Both the position numbers and the translations under genes were made by a program. From an uncultured Pelagibacteraceae bacterium (GTDB lineage Bacteria > Pseudomonadota > Alphaproteobacteria > Pelagibacterales > Pelagibacteraceae): DNA of 64,000 nt. Below, in pieces: positions 9,429 through 18,476 of this stretch (within the stretch, counting starts at the first letter, position 1; every line of letters begins with the position of its first letter). The stretch lies in the NCBI GenBank assembly GCA_902581775.1, contig CACHPJ010000002.1, positions 1-64,000 of the forward strand, written 5' to 3'. Under the pieces are notes generated by a model. The model did no database searches and had not been told where the DNA came from. It saw only the letters and a list, made by a program, of their open reading frames with translations.

Positions 9429-10223
9429 TTATTGAATTGTAATTCTATGCATTATTCTGTTCCCAGAGAATGGAGTTGCCTGATGCAACACCGCTCTATT
9501 ATCCCACATTGCTATCGAATTTTTTTCCCACTCAAATGAGTGAACAAACTCTGGTTTAGTTTGATGATTAATTAGAAACTTTTTTAAGTTTTTTCCTTCT
9601 TCATCACTAATTCCTTTAAACTCTGTTACGTGACCAGGACTGAAATATATTGTTTTTTTGTTATTTACTCTCTTAATAATCCTATGTGATGACTTAAAAT
9701 CTTTAGATTTTCCAGTCCCTTTCTCTTTCTCTCTTTCTAATCTTGTAACTGAAATAGGCCCCGACGAAGAAAATACTGCTTCTAAATTTTCAAGTTTTGC
9801 TTTTATCTCTTCTGGTAATTTTTCATAAGCCAGGTATTGAGAGGCGAATTCAGTGTTACCTTGACCCCTGGGTGGAACCAATTTACCTAGTAGCATCGTA
9901 TATCTTGGTGGTTTTTTTGTATAACTAGAGTCAGTATGAAACTGTTCGCCGAAACTTGGTCCTTTGTCGGAGGCTTTTCTTTCTATAACAGTTATTTTTG
10001 AAAATTCTTTACTTAAACCTTTTAGCATTGGATATTCTGCCAGTTCTCCAAAATTTTCGGCAAAGTTTATGTAAGACTTTGGAGTTAAGTTTTGATCTCT
10101 GAAAAATATGACACCGTAATTATTTAATACTTTCTTGATTTCATCTATCTCTTTTTGAGACATAGATATTAAATTTATATCAATTTCGGCGCCGATGTTA
10201 TTTTTGCAAGGCTTAATTTTCAT
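9429..10223 (-). CDS. TauD/TfdA family Fe(II)/2-oxoglutarate dioxygenase
   Basis: FFRDQNLTPKSYINFAENFG, QFHTDSSYT (HxD), MWDNRAVLHQATPFSGNRIMHRITI; start placed at internal Met (ORF track start 10271). Confidence 0.88.
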   Translation of the reverse strand: MKIKPCKNNIGAEIDINLISMSQKEIDEIKKVLNNYGVIFFRDQNLTPKSYINFAENFGELAEYPMLKGLSKEFSKITVIERKASDKGPSFGEQFHTDSSYTKKPPRYTMLLGKLVPPRGQGNTEFASQYLAYEKLPEEIKAKLENLEAVFSSSGPISVTRLEREKEKGTGKSKDFKSSHRIIKRVNNKKTIYFSPGHVTEFKGISDEEGKNLKKFLINHQTKPEFVHSFEWEKNSIAMWDNRAVLHQATPFSGNRIMHRITIQ

Positions 10224-11112
10224 AACTTTTTTTACCATAAATAGGCGCAATTTGAGAGAAAATAACTGCAAATAAAATTATCATAATTCCAAGTATTTTA
10301 AATTCATTTAAATATTGGTCCAATAGAAACCATGCCGCAATAGAGGCAAAAACACCTTCAAGAGAAAAAATTATTGCAGCTGGAGCTGGAGAAAGATGTT
10401 GTAAAGCAATAATCTGTAATAAAAAAGCTATTCCGCTAGATAGTACACCAGCATAAATTAACTCTAAAGCCTCTAATGACAAAAGTTCAAAAGAAATTAA
10501 TTCAAATGAAAAAGCCGGTATTGCAGAAAACATCGAAGCAATTAGACATTGAAATGTTGCTATAGCTATTGGAAAGTTAAAAACCTTCAAAAATTTAGAA
10601 ACATAAACAATATGAAGTGCCCAAAAAAATGCACCAACAACAACTAGAGAATCTCCAATTCTTACTCTAAGATTGTCTAATTCACTCAGAAATAATCCAC
10701 CAATCAAACACATTATGACCGATGGCCAAACAGACCTATGAATTTTTTTTGAAAAAAGAAAATAAGCTAACACTGGAACAATTACTACATATAAAACTGT
10801 AAATACTGCTGAATTAGCTACATCAGTATATAATAATGAAATTTGTTGAAAAATATTTCCGCAAGCTAAAAAGAAACCAAGCAAAAACATATATACTGTA
10901 ACTATTTTATAATTTAATTTAGCTTTTTTAATTTTATTAAATTCAAAAAAGAAAAAGAAGGGTAATAATGCAAGAAAGCCCAAAGTTAATCTAGCTGCAG
11001 AGAAAGTCCATGGACCGATAAAATCCATACCAGTATCTTGTGCGATAAAAGCAGTTCCCCATAGAAAAGAGCAAGAGGTAGCACAAATTATTGCAATTAT
11101 ATTTTTATTCAT
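10213..11112 (-). CDS. EamA/DMT superfamily transporter
   Basis: 10-TM pattern, two EamA repeats (SFLWGTAFIAQ; LSPAPAAIIFSLEGVFASIAAW). Confidence 0.88.
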   Translation of the reverse strand: MNKNIIAIICATSCSFLWGTAFIAQDTGMDFIGPWTFSAARLTLGFLALLPFFFFFEFNKIKKAKLNYKIVTVYMFLLGFFLACGNIFQQISLLYTDVANSAVFTVLYVVIVPVLAYFLFSKKIHRSVWPSVIMCLIGGLFLSELDNLRVRIGDSLVVVGAFFWALHIVYVSKFLKVFNFPIAIATFQCLIASMFSAIPAFSFELISFELLSLEALELIYAGVLSSGIAFLLQIIALQHLSPAPAAIIFSLEGVFASIAAWFLLDQYLNEFKILGIMIILFAVIFSQIAPIYGKKSYEN

Positions 11113-11135
11113 GATTTTTATTATTGCAAATTTAA

Positions 11136-12380
11136 TTAAACGGCAAGCTTGAAAGCAAAATCTTTTCCAAGACTTTTATTTAAATGTACACAAAATCTTG
11201 CTCCCTCTGCTCCATCGATAATTCTATGATCATAAGATAGTGATATAGGTAAAATTTTTCTATTAACTAATTGATTTTTTATTTTGATCAATTTATCGAA
11301 ACTTCTTCCGATACCTAAGATTGCCACCTCAGGAGGATTTATAATAGGTGTAAAAAATGTACCACCTATTCCTCCCAAGCTAGAAATGGTCATTGATCCG
11401 CCAAAGAATTCTTTTTTATCTATTTTTAAATCTCTACATTGTTTACTGACCCTTTTTAATTCATCCCCGATCTCTTTAATGTTCATTTGATCAACATCTC
11501 TTAGTTTCGGAACCATCAATCCATGAGGTGTATCCACTGCAAAACCAATATGATAATATTTTTTATAAACCACTTTGTTTTGATCAGGATCAATTGAACA
11601 ATTGAAATTTGGAAAATCTTTTAAAGCATTTACCACAGCTCTTGTTATAAAAGCTAAAGGTGTTACAGAAATTTTCTCCCCAGTATAGTGATCAAACAAT
11701 GAAGTTCTAAATTGCTCCATTTCTGTAATATCAATCTCATCATGTTGTGTTACATGAGGTATCTCAGTCCATGATCTCACAAGTTGAGGTCCTGAAAGCT
11801 TTTTTACTCTAGGTAAATCTTTTGTTTCAATATCCCCAAACTCTTCATGAGAGTACTCGTCTTTATATTTTTTTGGTTCTATTCTTCCTTTATCTACAGA
11901 CACCTGAGACTTAATAAATTTTTTTACATCTTCCTCTGTTACTCTTCCTGATCTTTGTGATCCTTGAATTTGAGCAACATTTGCCCCAAGTTCTCTTGCA
12001 AATTTTCTAATTTTGGGACTAGCTAATTTTACACTTGAAGTCGACTGAGTTACAGGAGCGGCGGGTGCCGGCTCCGACAAACTTGTTTTAGTTACCTCAA
12101 CCTTCTTTTCCTTGGAAGGTTTTTTTTCTAATTCTTCTTTAGCATCTTCATTTACTGTAAGAATTAAATCACCTTCGCTTACTTTATCACCTATCTTAAT
12201 GTTTATTTTCTCTATAATTCCATCTGATGTAGAGGGAACTTCCACACTAGATTTATCACTTTCAATTGTTATTAATGAGTCATTCTTTTTAATATTTTGA
12301 CCAGTTTTGACTAAAACTTCAATAACCTCCACATCTTTAAAGTCGCCTATATTTGGAACTAAGATATCTTTAGATGACAT
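11136..12380 (-). CDS. aceF: Dihydrolipoamide acetyltransferase (PDH E2)
   Basis: N-terminal lipoyl domain (ESDKSSVEVP), peripheral subunit-binding domain, SLSYDHRIIDGA catalytic motif. Confidence 0.93.
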   Translation of the reverse strand: MSSKDILVPNIGDFKDVEVIEVLVKTGQNIKKNDSLITIESDKSSVEVPSTSDGIIEKINIKIGDKVSEGDLILTVNEDAKEELEKKPSKEKKVEVTKTSLSEPAPAAPVTQSTSSVKLASPKIRKFARELGANVAQIQGSQRSGRVTEEDVKKFIKSQVSVDKGRIEPKKYKDEYSHEEFGDIETKDLPRVKKLSGPQLVRSWTEIPHVTQHDEIDITEMEQFRTSLFDHYTGEKISVTPLAFITRAVVNALKDFPNFNCSIDPDQNKVVYKKYYHIGFAVDTPHGLMVPKLRDVDQMNIKEIGDELKRVSKQCRDLKIDKKEFFGGSMTISSLGGIGGTFFTPIINPPEVAILGIGRSFDKLIKIKNQLVNRKILPISLSYDHRIIDGAEGARFCVHLNKSLGKDFAFKLAV

Positions 12381-12381
12381 T

Positions 12382-15300
12382 TTATAATTTTGTTGGAAAT
12401 AGCTTTTCTTTATCTATTTTATATTTTTTAATAGCTTTTTCTGCATGTTTAGTTGCAATTAGCTGTTCTTTAGCTAATGCACTTAAAGTGTAAGTCACAA
12501 TATGCTCTTTATCAACTTCAAAAAACTTTCTTAATTTTTTTCTTGTATCGCTTCGTCCATACCCATCTGTTCCAAACGAATAGAAGGGTTTATTAACATA
12601 AGGTCTTAATTGATCTGAAAATGATCTAACGTAATCTGAAGCTGCAATTACCAGACCATCTTTTTTTTCTAAACATTTTTCAACATACGATTTTTTCTTT
12701 TTTTCATCTGGATTTAATAAATTCCATCTTTCAGTTTCCATGCCGTCTTTTCTTAATTCGTTAAAGCTTGTTACACTCCAAATGTCTGAGTCTATTCCAT
12801 AATCTTTTGAAAGTATTTCCGCAGCATCAATTACCTCTCTTAAAATTGTACCCGATCCTAGTAGCTGCACTTTTATCTTACCTTTATTTTCAATTTCTTT
12901 AAATAAATACATTCCTTTTAATATTCCTTCATCTACATCTTTCGGTTTAGCTGGATGAGCGTAATTTTCATTCATTGCAGTAATGTAGTAAAAAATATTC
13001 TCTTTTTTTTCATGCATCCTTTTCATTCCATCTCTTAAAATAACTGCCATTTCGTATGCAAACGTTGGGTCATAACTTACGCAATTTGGTATATTAGATG
13101 CCATTAAATGGCTGTGGCCGTCTTGGTGCTGTAATCCTTCCCCAGCCAAGGTTGTTCTGCCAGCCGTAGCTCCAATTAAAAAACCTCTAGCTTGAGAGTC
13201 TCCTGCTGCCCAAGCTAAGTCCCCAACTCTTTGAAAGCCAAACATGGAGTAAAATATATAGATTGGTATCATTTCAATATCGTGGTTTGTGTAAGCTGTA
13301 CCAGCTGCTATCCAAGAGGACATAGCACCAGACTCTGTTATACCCTCTTCTAATACTTGACCACTTTTAACCTCACGGTAAGAGCTTAGTTGCTCCGAAT
13401 CCACCGGTTCATATTTTTGGCCTTCGTGTGCATATATTCCAATTTTTTGAAAAAAACCTTCCATACCAAATGTTCTAGCTTCATCTGGAATTATTGGAAC
13501 TAATCTAGGAGAAACATTTTTGTCTCTCAAAAGAGCCGTAAGCATTCTCACCAGCGCCATTGTAGTTGACATTTCTTTATCACCCGTAGATCGCATAAAA
13601 TTCTCAAATATATCTTTTGGAGGGGTTTTTATTGCTTTAGCAAACGATGTTCGTTCAGGTATAAATCCTCCTAATTTTATCCTACAATCTCTCATGTATT
13701 TTATTTCCTCAGATTTTTCATCAGGTCTGTAATACTCTATGTTTTTGACTTGTTTGTCTGTTAGAGGAACACCAAATCTATCTCTGTAATATAACAGATC
13801 TTTTTCATCCATTTTTTTTTGTTGATGAGTAGTGTTTATACTTTCACCAGATTTGCCCATACCATACCCTTTAATAGTTTTTGCAATAATCACTGTCGGT
13901 GTTCCTTTATTTTGCATTGCTGCATGGTAAGCTGCATAAACTTTGTGTGGATCGTGACCGCCTCTATTTAGTTTCCATATATCTTTATCAGTTAAAGTTG
14001 AAACAAGATTTTTTAATTCTGGGTATTTACCGAAAAAATTTTCTCTTACGTAATTTCCACCTTTAGCTTTAAAAGCTTGATATTCACCATCTACGCACTC
14101 ATTCATTCTTTTGATTAATAATCCACTATTATCTTTAGCTAAAAGTTGGTCCCAATATGAGCCCCATATAACTTTGATTACATTCCATCCTGTACCTCTA
14201 AAACTTCCTTCAAGTTCTTGAATAATTTTTCCGTTTCCTCTTACTGGGCCATCAAGTCTTTGAAGATTACAGTTAATTACAAATATTAAATTATCTAATT
14301 TTTCTCTTGCAGCCAAACCTATTGCACCCAAAGACTCCGGTTCATCCATTTCACCATCACCAAGAAATACCCAAATTTTTCTTCCCTCGTCCTTTACTAA
14401 CCCTCTATTAATTAAATATTTTAAAAACCTAGCTTGATAGATTCCCATGATTGGGCCTAGACCCATTGATACAGTTGGAAACTGCCAAAAGTTAGGCATT
14501 AACCATGGATGAGGATAAGAAGATAATCCATCTTTACCGACTTCTTGTCTAAAACCATCCAGTTGTTTAGCAGTAAGTCTTCCCTCTAGAAATGCTCTAG
14601 CATACATACCTGGAGCAGAATGTCCCTGGAAATAAACTAGGTCTCCTCCAAATTTGTTGTTTTTTGCTCTCCAAAAATGATTCATCCCAACATCGTATAA
14701 TGTTGCAGCCGAAGCAAAAGTACCAATGTGACCACCAAGTTCTGAACTTTTTTTGTTCGCCTTGACCACCATCGCAGCTGCATTCCATCTTATATAAGCG
14801 CGAATTTTTTTTTCAATTTTTTGATCTCCAGGAGATTTAGCTTCAGTTTCTGTCGGAATAGTATTGATATAAGGTGTTGTTCTAGTATCAGGTAATACTA
14901 GACCTGCCTTATAAGCTTGATCAATAACTTTGTTTAACAAATAACTAGCTCTTGAGGACCCATCATTTTCTATCACTGAGTTTAGAGATTCTATCCACTC
15001 GTTAGTTTCTAACGGATCTATATCGTCTTTAGAAGCTGGTTCAGCAAAAACCTTTTTAATTTGCTTTAATGGCTGGGATGTAACTATATTTCCATTAGTT
15101 TTTGGTTTTTCTTTTTTTATTTCTTTTTGGATTTTTTGCTCTTGCTTTTCATTTTTAACTTTTGGAGTATCTTTAGACTCCAAAGTTGCCAAAAGACTTC
15201 CCTCAGAAACTTTATCTCCAATTTTGACTTTAAGATCTTTTATTAAGCCATCTGAAGGTGATGGTATTTCCACACTAGACTTATCACTTTCTATAGTGAC

Positions 15301-15405
15301 TATTGGGTCATTTTTTTTTATTTGATCTCCAGGTTTTACTAATACTTCTATAACTTCAACATCCTTAAAATCACCTATATCTGGTACCGAAATGTTTTGA
15401 GCCAT
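12382..15405 (-). CDS. aceE: Pyruvate dehydrogenase E1, homodimeric type, with N-terminal lipoyl domain fusion
   Basis: GDGEMDEPESLGAI and later E1 motifs of AceE; residues about 1-80 are a lipoyl domain (ESDKSSVEIP). Confidence 0.93.
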   Translation of the reverse strand: MAQNISVPDIGDFKDVEVIEVLVKPGDQIKKNDPIVTIESDKSSVEIPSPSDGLIKDLKVKIGDKVSEGSLLATLESKDTPKVKNEKQEQKIQKEIKKEKPKTNGNIVTSQPLKQIKKVFAEPASKDDIDPLETNEWIESLNSVIENDGSSRASYLLNKVIDQAYKAGLVLPDTRTTPYINTIPTETEAKSPGDQKIEKKIRAYIRWNAAAMVVKANKKSSELGGHIGTFASAATLYDVGMNHFWRAKNNKFGGDLVYFQGHSAPGMYARAFLEGRLTAKQLDGFRQEVGKDGLSSYPHPWLMPNFWQFPTVSMGLGPIMGIYQARFLKYLINRGLVKDEGRKIWVFLGDGEMDEPESLGAIGLAAREKLDNLIFVINCNLQRLDGPVRGNGKIIQELEGSFRGTGWNVIKVIWGSYWDQLLAKDNSGLLIKRMNECVDGEYQAFKAKGGNYVRENFFGKYPELKNLVSTLTDKDIWKLNRGGHDPHKVYAAYHAAMQNKGTPTVIIAKTIKGYGMGKSGESINTTHQQKKMDEKDLLYYRDRFGVPLTDKQVKNIEYYRPDEKSEEIKYMRDCRIKLGGFIPERTSFAKAIKTPPKDIFENFMRSTGDKEMSTTMALVRMLTALLRDKNVSPRLVPIIPDEARTFGMEGFFQKIGIYAHEGQKYEPVDSEQLSSYREVKSGQVLEEGITESGAMSSWIAAGTAYTNHDIEMIPIYIFYSMFGFQRVGDLAWAAGDSQARGFLIGATAGRTTLAGEGLQHQDGHSHLMASNIPNCVSYDPTFAYEMAVILRDGMKRMHEKKENIFYYITAMNENYAHPAKPKDVDEGILKGMYLFKEIENKGKIKVQLLGSGTILREVIDAAEILSKDYGIDSDIWSVTSFNELRKDGMETERWNLLNPDEKKKKSYVEKCLEKKDGLVIAASDYVRSFSDQLRPYVNKPFYSFGTDGYGRSDTRKKLRKFFEVDKEHIVTYTLSALAKEQLIATKHAEKAIKKYKIDKEKLFPTKL

Positions 15406-15442
15406 AATTATATTATAAACCGATCTGGAATTTATTAAAAAT

Positions 15443-15502
15443 TCATTTAATAATAAATGTTAAAATTGAAGCAATTTTCTTAATAAGATCATTTTTGGTC
15501 AC
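15443..15502 (-). CDS. Candidate 19-aa leader/uORF upstream of aceE (MTKNDLIKKIASILTFIIK*)
   Basis: GTG start preceded by AAGGAG with 6-nt spacing; hand translation. Confidence 0.3.
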   Translation of the reverse strand: MTKNDLIKKIASILTFIIK

Positions 15503-15524
15503 AATTTACTCCTTTTTTGGTCAT

Positions 15525-15561
15525 TAAAAAATAGATAATAAGCTTATGAAGTGGCTTATTA
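15525..15561 (-). terminator. Rho-independent terminator downstream of the HDAC-family gene
   Basis: Perfect 8-bp inverted repeat TAATAAGC/GCTTATTA followed on the minus strand by TCTATTTTTT. Confidence 0.55.
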
Positions 15562-15656
15562 ACATTCTCCTTAAAAAAAAGGAAAGATATCAAAATAACG
15601 ATTTTTTAATTCAAAAACTCCTATTGAAAAAATACTTATTAAAATAAATTTTGAAA

Positions 15657-16550
15657 TTAAATTATTTTTGCACAATTTTTGTGAAGAAGAGAATGTAGTT
15701 CTATTAATTTTTTAAAATCTTTATTGTAACCACCACCCAAAACTCCACATAAAGGTATTTTTCTTGAGAAAAAATTTTCAATAACAATTTTATCTCTGAT
15801 ATCTATTCCCTCCTCGGTTAAGTTAAGTTTACCCAATCTATCATTATAGTGTACATCTACTCCCGCTATATAGAAAATTGCATCAAAATTTTCTTTATTT
15901 AAAACAATTAGATTCTTTTTTAAAATTTGTAAATATTCTTTGTCCTCCATATTATCTCTAAGCCCCACATCAATATCACCTTTTGATTTTATAGCAGGAT
16001 AATTTGATGCACAATGCATACTAAAAGTTAGTACATTTTTATCATTTTTAAAAATTTCAGAATTGCCATTACCTTGGTGAACATCGAGGTCAATTATTAA
16101 AATTTTTTTTGCGTATCCTTTTTTTTTTAAATAATTTGCAGCAACAGCCACATCATTAAAAACACAATAACCTGCTCCAAAATTATACGTTGCATGGTGG
16201 CTTCCTCCTGCGGTATTACACGCAAGTTTAAAATCTAGTGATAATTTACTTGCAAGAACTGTACCGCCCGTTGCAACAAAAGATCTTCTTGAAACGCTGT
16301 CGTTTATTGGAAATCCAATTTTTTTTTGAAGTTTTATATCTAAAGTTTTGTTTTTAATATCATTAATATATTTAATAGAGTGTGATGTTCTTAAAGTTTC
16401 TATTGAACATTCTTTTGGAGTATAAAATTTCTCCACAATATTTTCATTTAAAAGATAGTCTGCCAAAGCTCCAAATTTTTTTATTGGAAATTTATTGTCA
16501 TCATTAATTTTTGCCACATAGTCTGGATGATTTACTACAGGTAATTTCAT
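15657..16550 (-). CDS. Histone deacetylase family protein (AcuC/APAH-like)
   Basis: GGSHHATYNFGAGYCVFNDVAVAA and IDLDVHQGNGN motifs. Confidence 0.88.
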   Translation of the reverse strand: MKLPVVNHPDYVAKINDDNKFPIKKFGALADYLLNENIVEKFYTPKECSIETLRTSHSIKYINDIKNKTLDIKLQKKIGFPINDSVSRRSFVATGGTVLASKLSLDFKLACNTAGGSHHATYNFGAGYCVFNDVAVAANYLKKKGYAKKILIIDLDVHQGNGNSEIFKNDKNVLTFSMHCASNYPAIKSKGDIDVGLRDNMEDKEYLQILKKNLIVLNKENFDAIFYIAGVDVHYNDRLGKLNLTEEGIDIRDKIVIENFFSRKIPLCGVLGGGYNKDFKKLIELHSLLHKNCAKII

Positions 16551-16599
16551 ATTATTTAATTATTTTTATAACAAAAATTTTAAGAATTGAAATGATTAT

Positions 16600-16619
16600 G
16601 AGTCCTGAATTTAGGACTC
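16600..16619. repeat. Inverted repeat GAGTCCT-GAATTT-AGGACTC between the 8-Cys ORF and the HDAC gene
   Basis: 7-bp perfect arms; no good T-run. Confidence 0.5.
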
Positions 16620-16659
16620 TTTAGGAATGAACAATATATAAGAAAATAAGAGCTTGAAA

Positions 16660-16839
16660 CTAAGCCGTCTTTTGCTCTAAACAAACGTCTTTAATAATCG
16701 GTACGCTAGAACAATCGAAACATTTATTTTCTTTTACTAAACAACCTTCACCCGTAATTTTGATGTCAATTACTCTATCGCATTTTGAACAAGTAACTGG
16801 GATTGTTAGACCGCATTTTTTACAACTGTAAGTATTCAT
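16660..16839 (-). CDS. Small cysteine-rich (8 Cys in 59 aa) zinc-ribbon-like protein, probably iron-regulated
   Basis: Hand translation MNTYSCKKCGLTIPVTCSKCDRVIDIKITGEGCLVKENKCFDCSSVPIIKDVCLEQKTA*; absent from ORF track; two Fur-like boxes upstream. Confidence 0.7.
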   Translation of the reverse strand: MNTYSCKKCGLTIPVTCSKCDRVIDIKITGEGCLVKENKCFDCSSVPIIKDVCLEQKTA

Positions 16840-16884
16840 AGGTACAGATTATAAAAAAAAAATTTTTTTTCAAGAAATATAGTT

Positions 16885-16903
16885 TTTAATGAAAATCATT
16901 ATC
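16885..16903. promoter_or_regulatory. Fur-box-like operator 1
   Basis: TTTAATGAAAATCATTATC, 16/19 match to GATAATGATAATCATTATC. Confidence 0.7.
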
Positions 16904-16925
16904 ACTTAATTTAGCGATTTTTAAT

Positions 16926-16944
16926 TGTAATGATAATCATTTGC
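16926..16944. promoter_or_regulatory. Fur-box-like operator 2
   Basis: TGTAATGATAATCATTTGC, 15/19 match to GATAATGATAATCATTATC with contiguous 13-bp core AATGATAATCATT. Confidence 0.75.
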
Positions 16945-17089
16945 AAAAAAAGTTGTTAATTGTGAAAAAAATAAATTAATAAAATTAAGCACCAAAAAAA
17001 TAAATAATAATAAAAATACCCTCTCACGGTAAAAGGCATTTTTTTTAATTTTCTTTTTCCCTTTCCTTTATATGGTTTAGAGATTTCCA

Positions 17090-18271
17090 TTATCTTTCAA
17101 TACACATAGCAATACCCATACCACCACCAATGCATAGTGTTGCCAAGCCTTTCTTAACATTTCTTTTTTTCATTTCGTGGATAAGTGTTACAAGAATTCT
17201 TGTACCTGAAGCTCCTATAGGGTGACCCAAAGCAATTGCACCACCATTAACATTAATTTTTTCCTCTGGTATTGCTAAAGTTTTTATTACAGCAATACTT
17301 TGGGCAGCAAACGCTTCATTAATTTCAAGTAAATCTAAATCTTTAACTGACCACCCTGCAAGTTCTAGCGCTTTCTTTGAAGCTGGAATTGGACCGGTTC
17401 CCATAATAGAAGGGTCGACACCACAGCTAGCCCATGACTTAATTGCCACTAATTTTTCAAGTCCTCTTTTATCCGCTTCATTTGCTGACATTAATGCAAC
17501 TGCTGCTGCCCCATCATTTATTCCGGAAGCATTCCCAGCAGTTACTGTTCCTTCTTTTTGAAAAACAGGTTTTAATCTAGATAAAGTCTCTAGATTGACA
17601 CCTTCTCTTGGGTGCTCATCTTTATTAAAATTAATTTCAGCTTTCTTTGATTTGATTTTAAAATTGACAATCTCATCGTTAAATTTTTTTTCTTTTTGTG
17701 CTTTTAATGCTTTTTCTTGTGAGATCACTGCAAACTTATCTTGTTGCTCTCTAGTTACTTGGAATTTTGTTGCAACATTTTCTGCTGTTACGCCCATGTG
17801 ATAACCATGAAAAGCATCCCATAATCCATCTTTTATCATAGTGTCAATTATTTCTGCGTCCCCTAGTTTTTTTCCTTCTCTTAAAAAAATAGCATGAGGA
17901 GCTAAAGACATATTTTCTTGACCGCCCGCTAATATAATTTTGGAGTCACCTGATTTGATACTTTGGTATCCAGAAGCAATAGATCTTAGTCCTGATCCAC
18001 AAACCTGATTGACGAGATAAGCTGGTTTCTCTTTAGGTATTCCTGATTTAATTAAAGCTTGCCTAGCAGGGTTTTGTCCAGTATTACCAGTCAAAACCTG
18101 ACCCATTACAACTTCATCAATCTCCTCTTTTTTTATTTTAGATCTATTAATTGCTTCGTTTAAAACAGCAGTACCCAGTTCATATCCAGGAACACTTTTA
18201 AGAGATTTACCGAGAGATCCTACAGCAGTTCTTACGGCAGAAGTTATTACGATATCACTTTTATTTGGCAT
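17090..18271 (-). CDS. Acetyl-CoA acetyltransferase (thiolase)
   Basis: NQVCGSGLRSI, INEAFAAQ, GGAIALGHPIGASG, CIGGGMGIA motifs. Confidence 0.95.
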   Translation of the reverse strand: MPNKSDIVITSAVRTAVGSLGKSLKSVPGYELGTAVLNEAINRSKIKKEEIDEVVMGQVLTGNTGQNPARQALIKSGIPKEKPAYLVNQVCGSGLRSIASGYQSIKSGDSKIILAGGQENMSLAPHAIFLREGKKLGDAEIIDTMIKDGLWDAFHGYHMGVTAENVATKFQVTREQQDKFAVISQEKALKAQKEKKFNDEIVNFKIKSKKAEINFNKDEHPREGVNLETLSRLKPVFQKEGTVTAGNASGINDGAAAVALMSANEADKRGLEKLVAIKSWASCGVDPSIMGTGPIPASKKALELAGWSVKDLDLLEINEAFAAQSIAVIKTLAIPEEKINVNGGAIALGHPIGASGTRILVTLIHEMKKRNVKKGLATLCIGGGMGIAMCIER

Positions 18272-18358
18272 TATGTTAATCTTAGGCGATAAATAAAGAA
18301 TAACAATAGGTCATTATCGCCTTTATTTACACTACTTTTTTTGATAATTGATTTATAT

Positions 18359-18435
18359 GCGCCTGTAGCTCAACTGGATAGAGCGCTTGGCTACGGACCA
18401 GGAGGTTCTGGGTTCAAATCCTAGCAGGCGCGCCA
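18359..18435 (+). tRNA. tRNA-Arg (anticodon ACG), CCA encoded
   Basis: Cloverleaf: GCGCCTG/CAGGCGC acceptor, CTTGG-CTACGGA-CCAGG anticodon arm, CTGGG-TTCAAAT-CCTAG T-arm. Confidence 0.95.
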
Positions 18436-18476
18436 AAATAGTTTGATTAATCTTTTTAAAAATGTAATTTAAAAAA

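Noticed and set aside
15546-15647. 33-aa plus-strand ORF MKWLINILLKKKERYQNNDFLIQKLLLKKYLLK
   Set aside because: Overlaps a probable minus-strand terminator hairpin; Lys/Leu composition expected by chance in AT-rich DNA
18359-18435. tRNA-Arg as an integration site for a genomic island
   Set aside because: No integrase, no duplicated tRNA 3' end found nearby, and flanking genes are housekeeping
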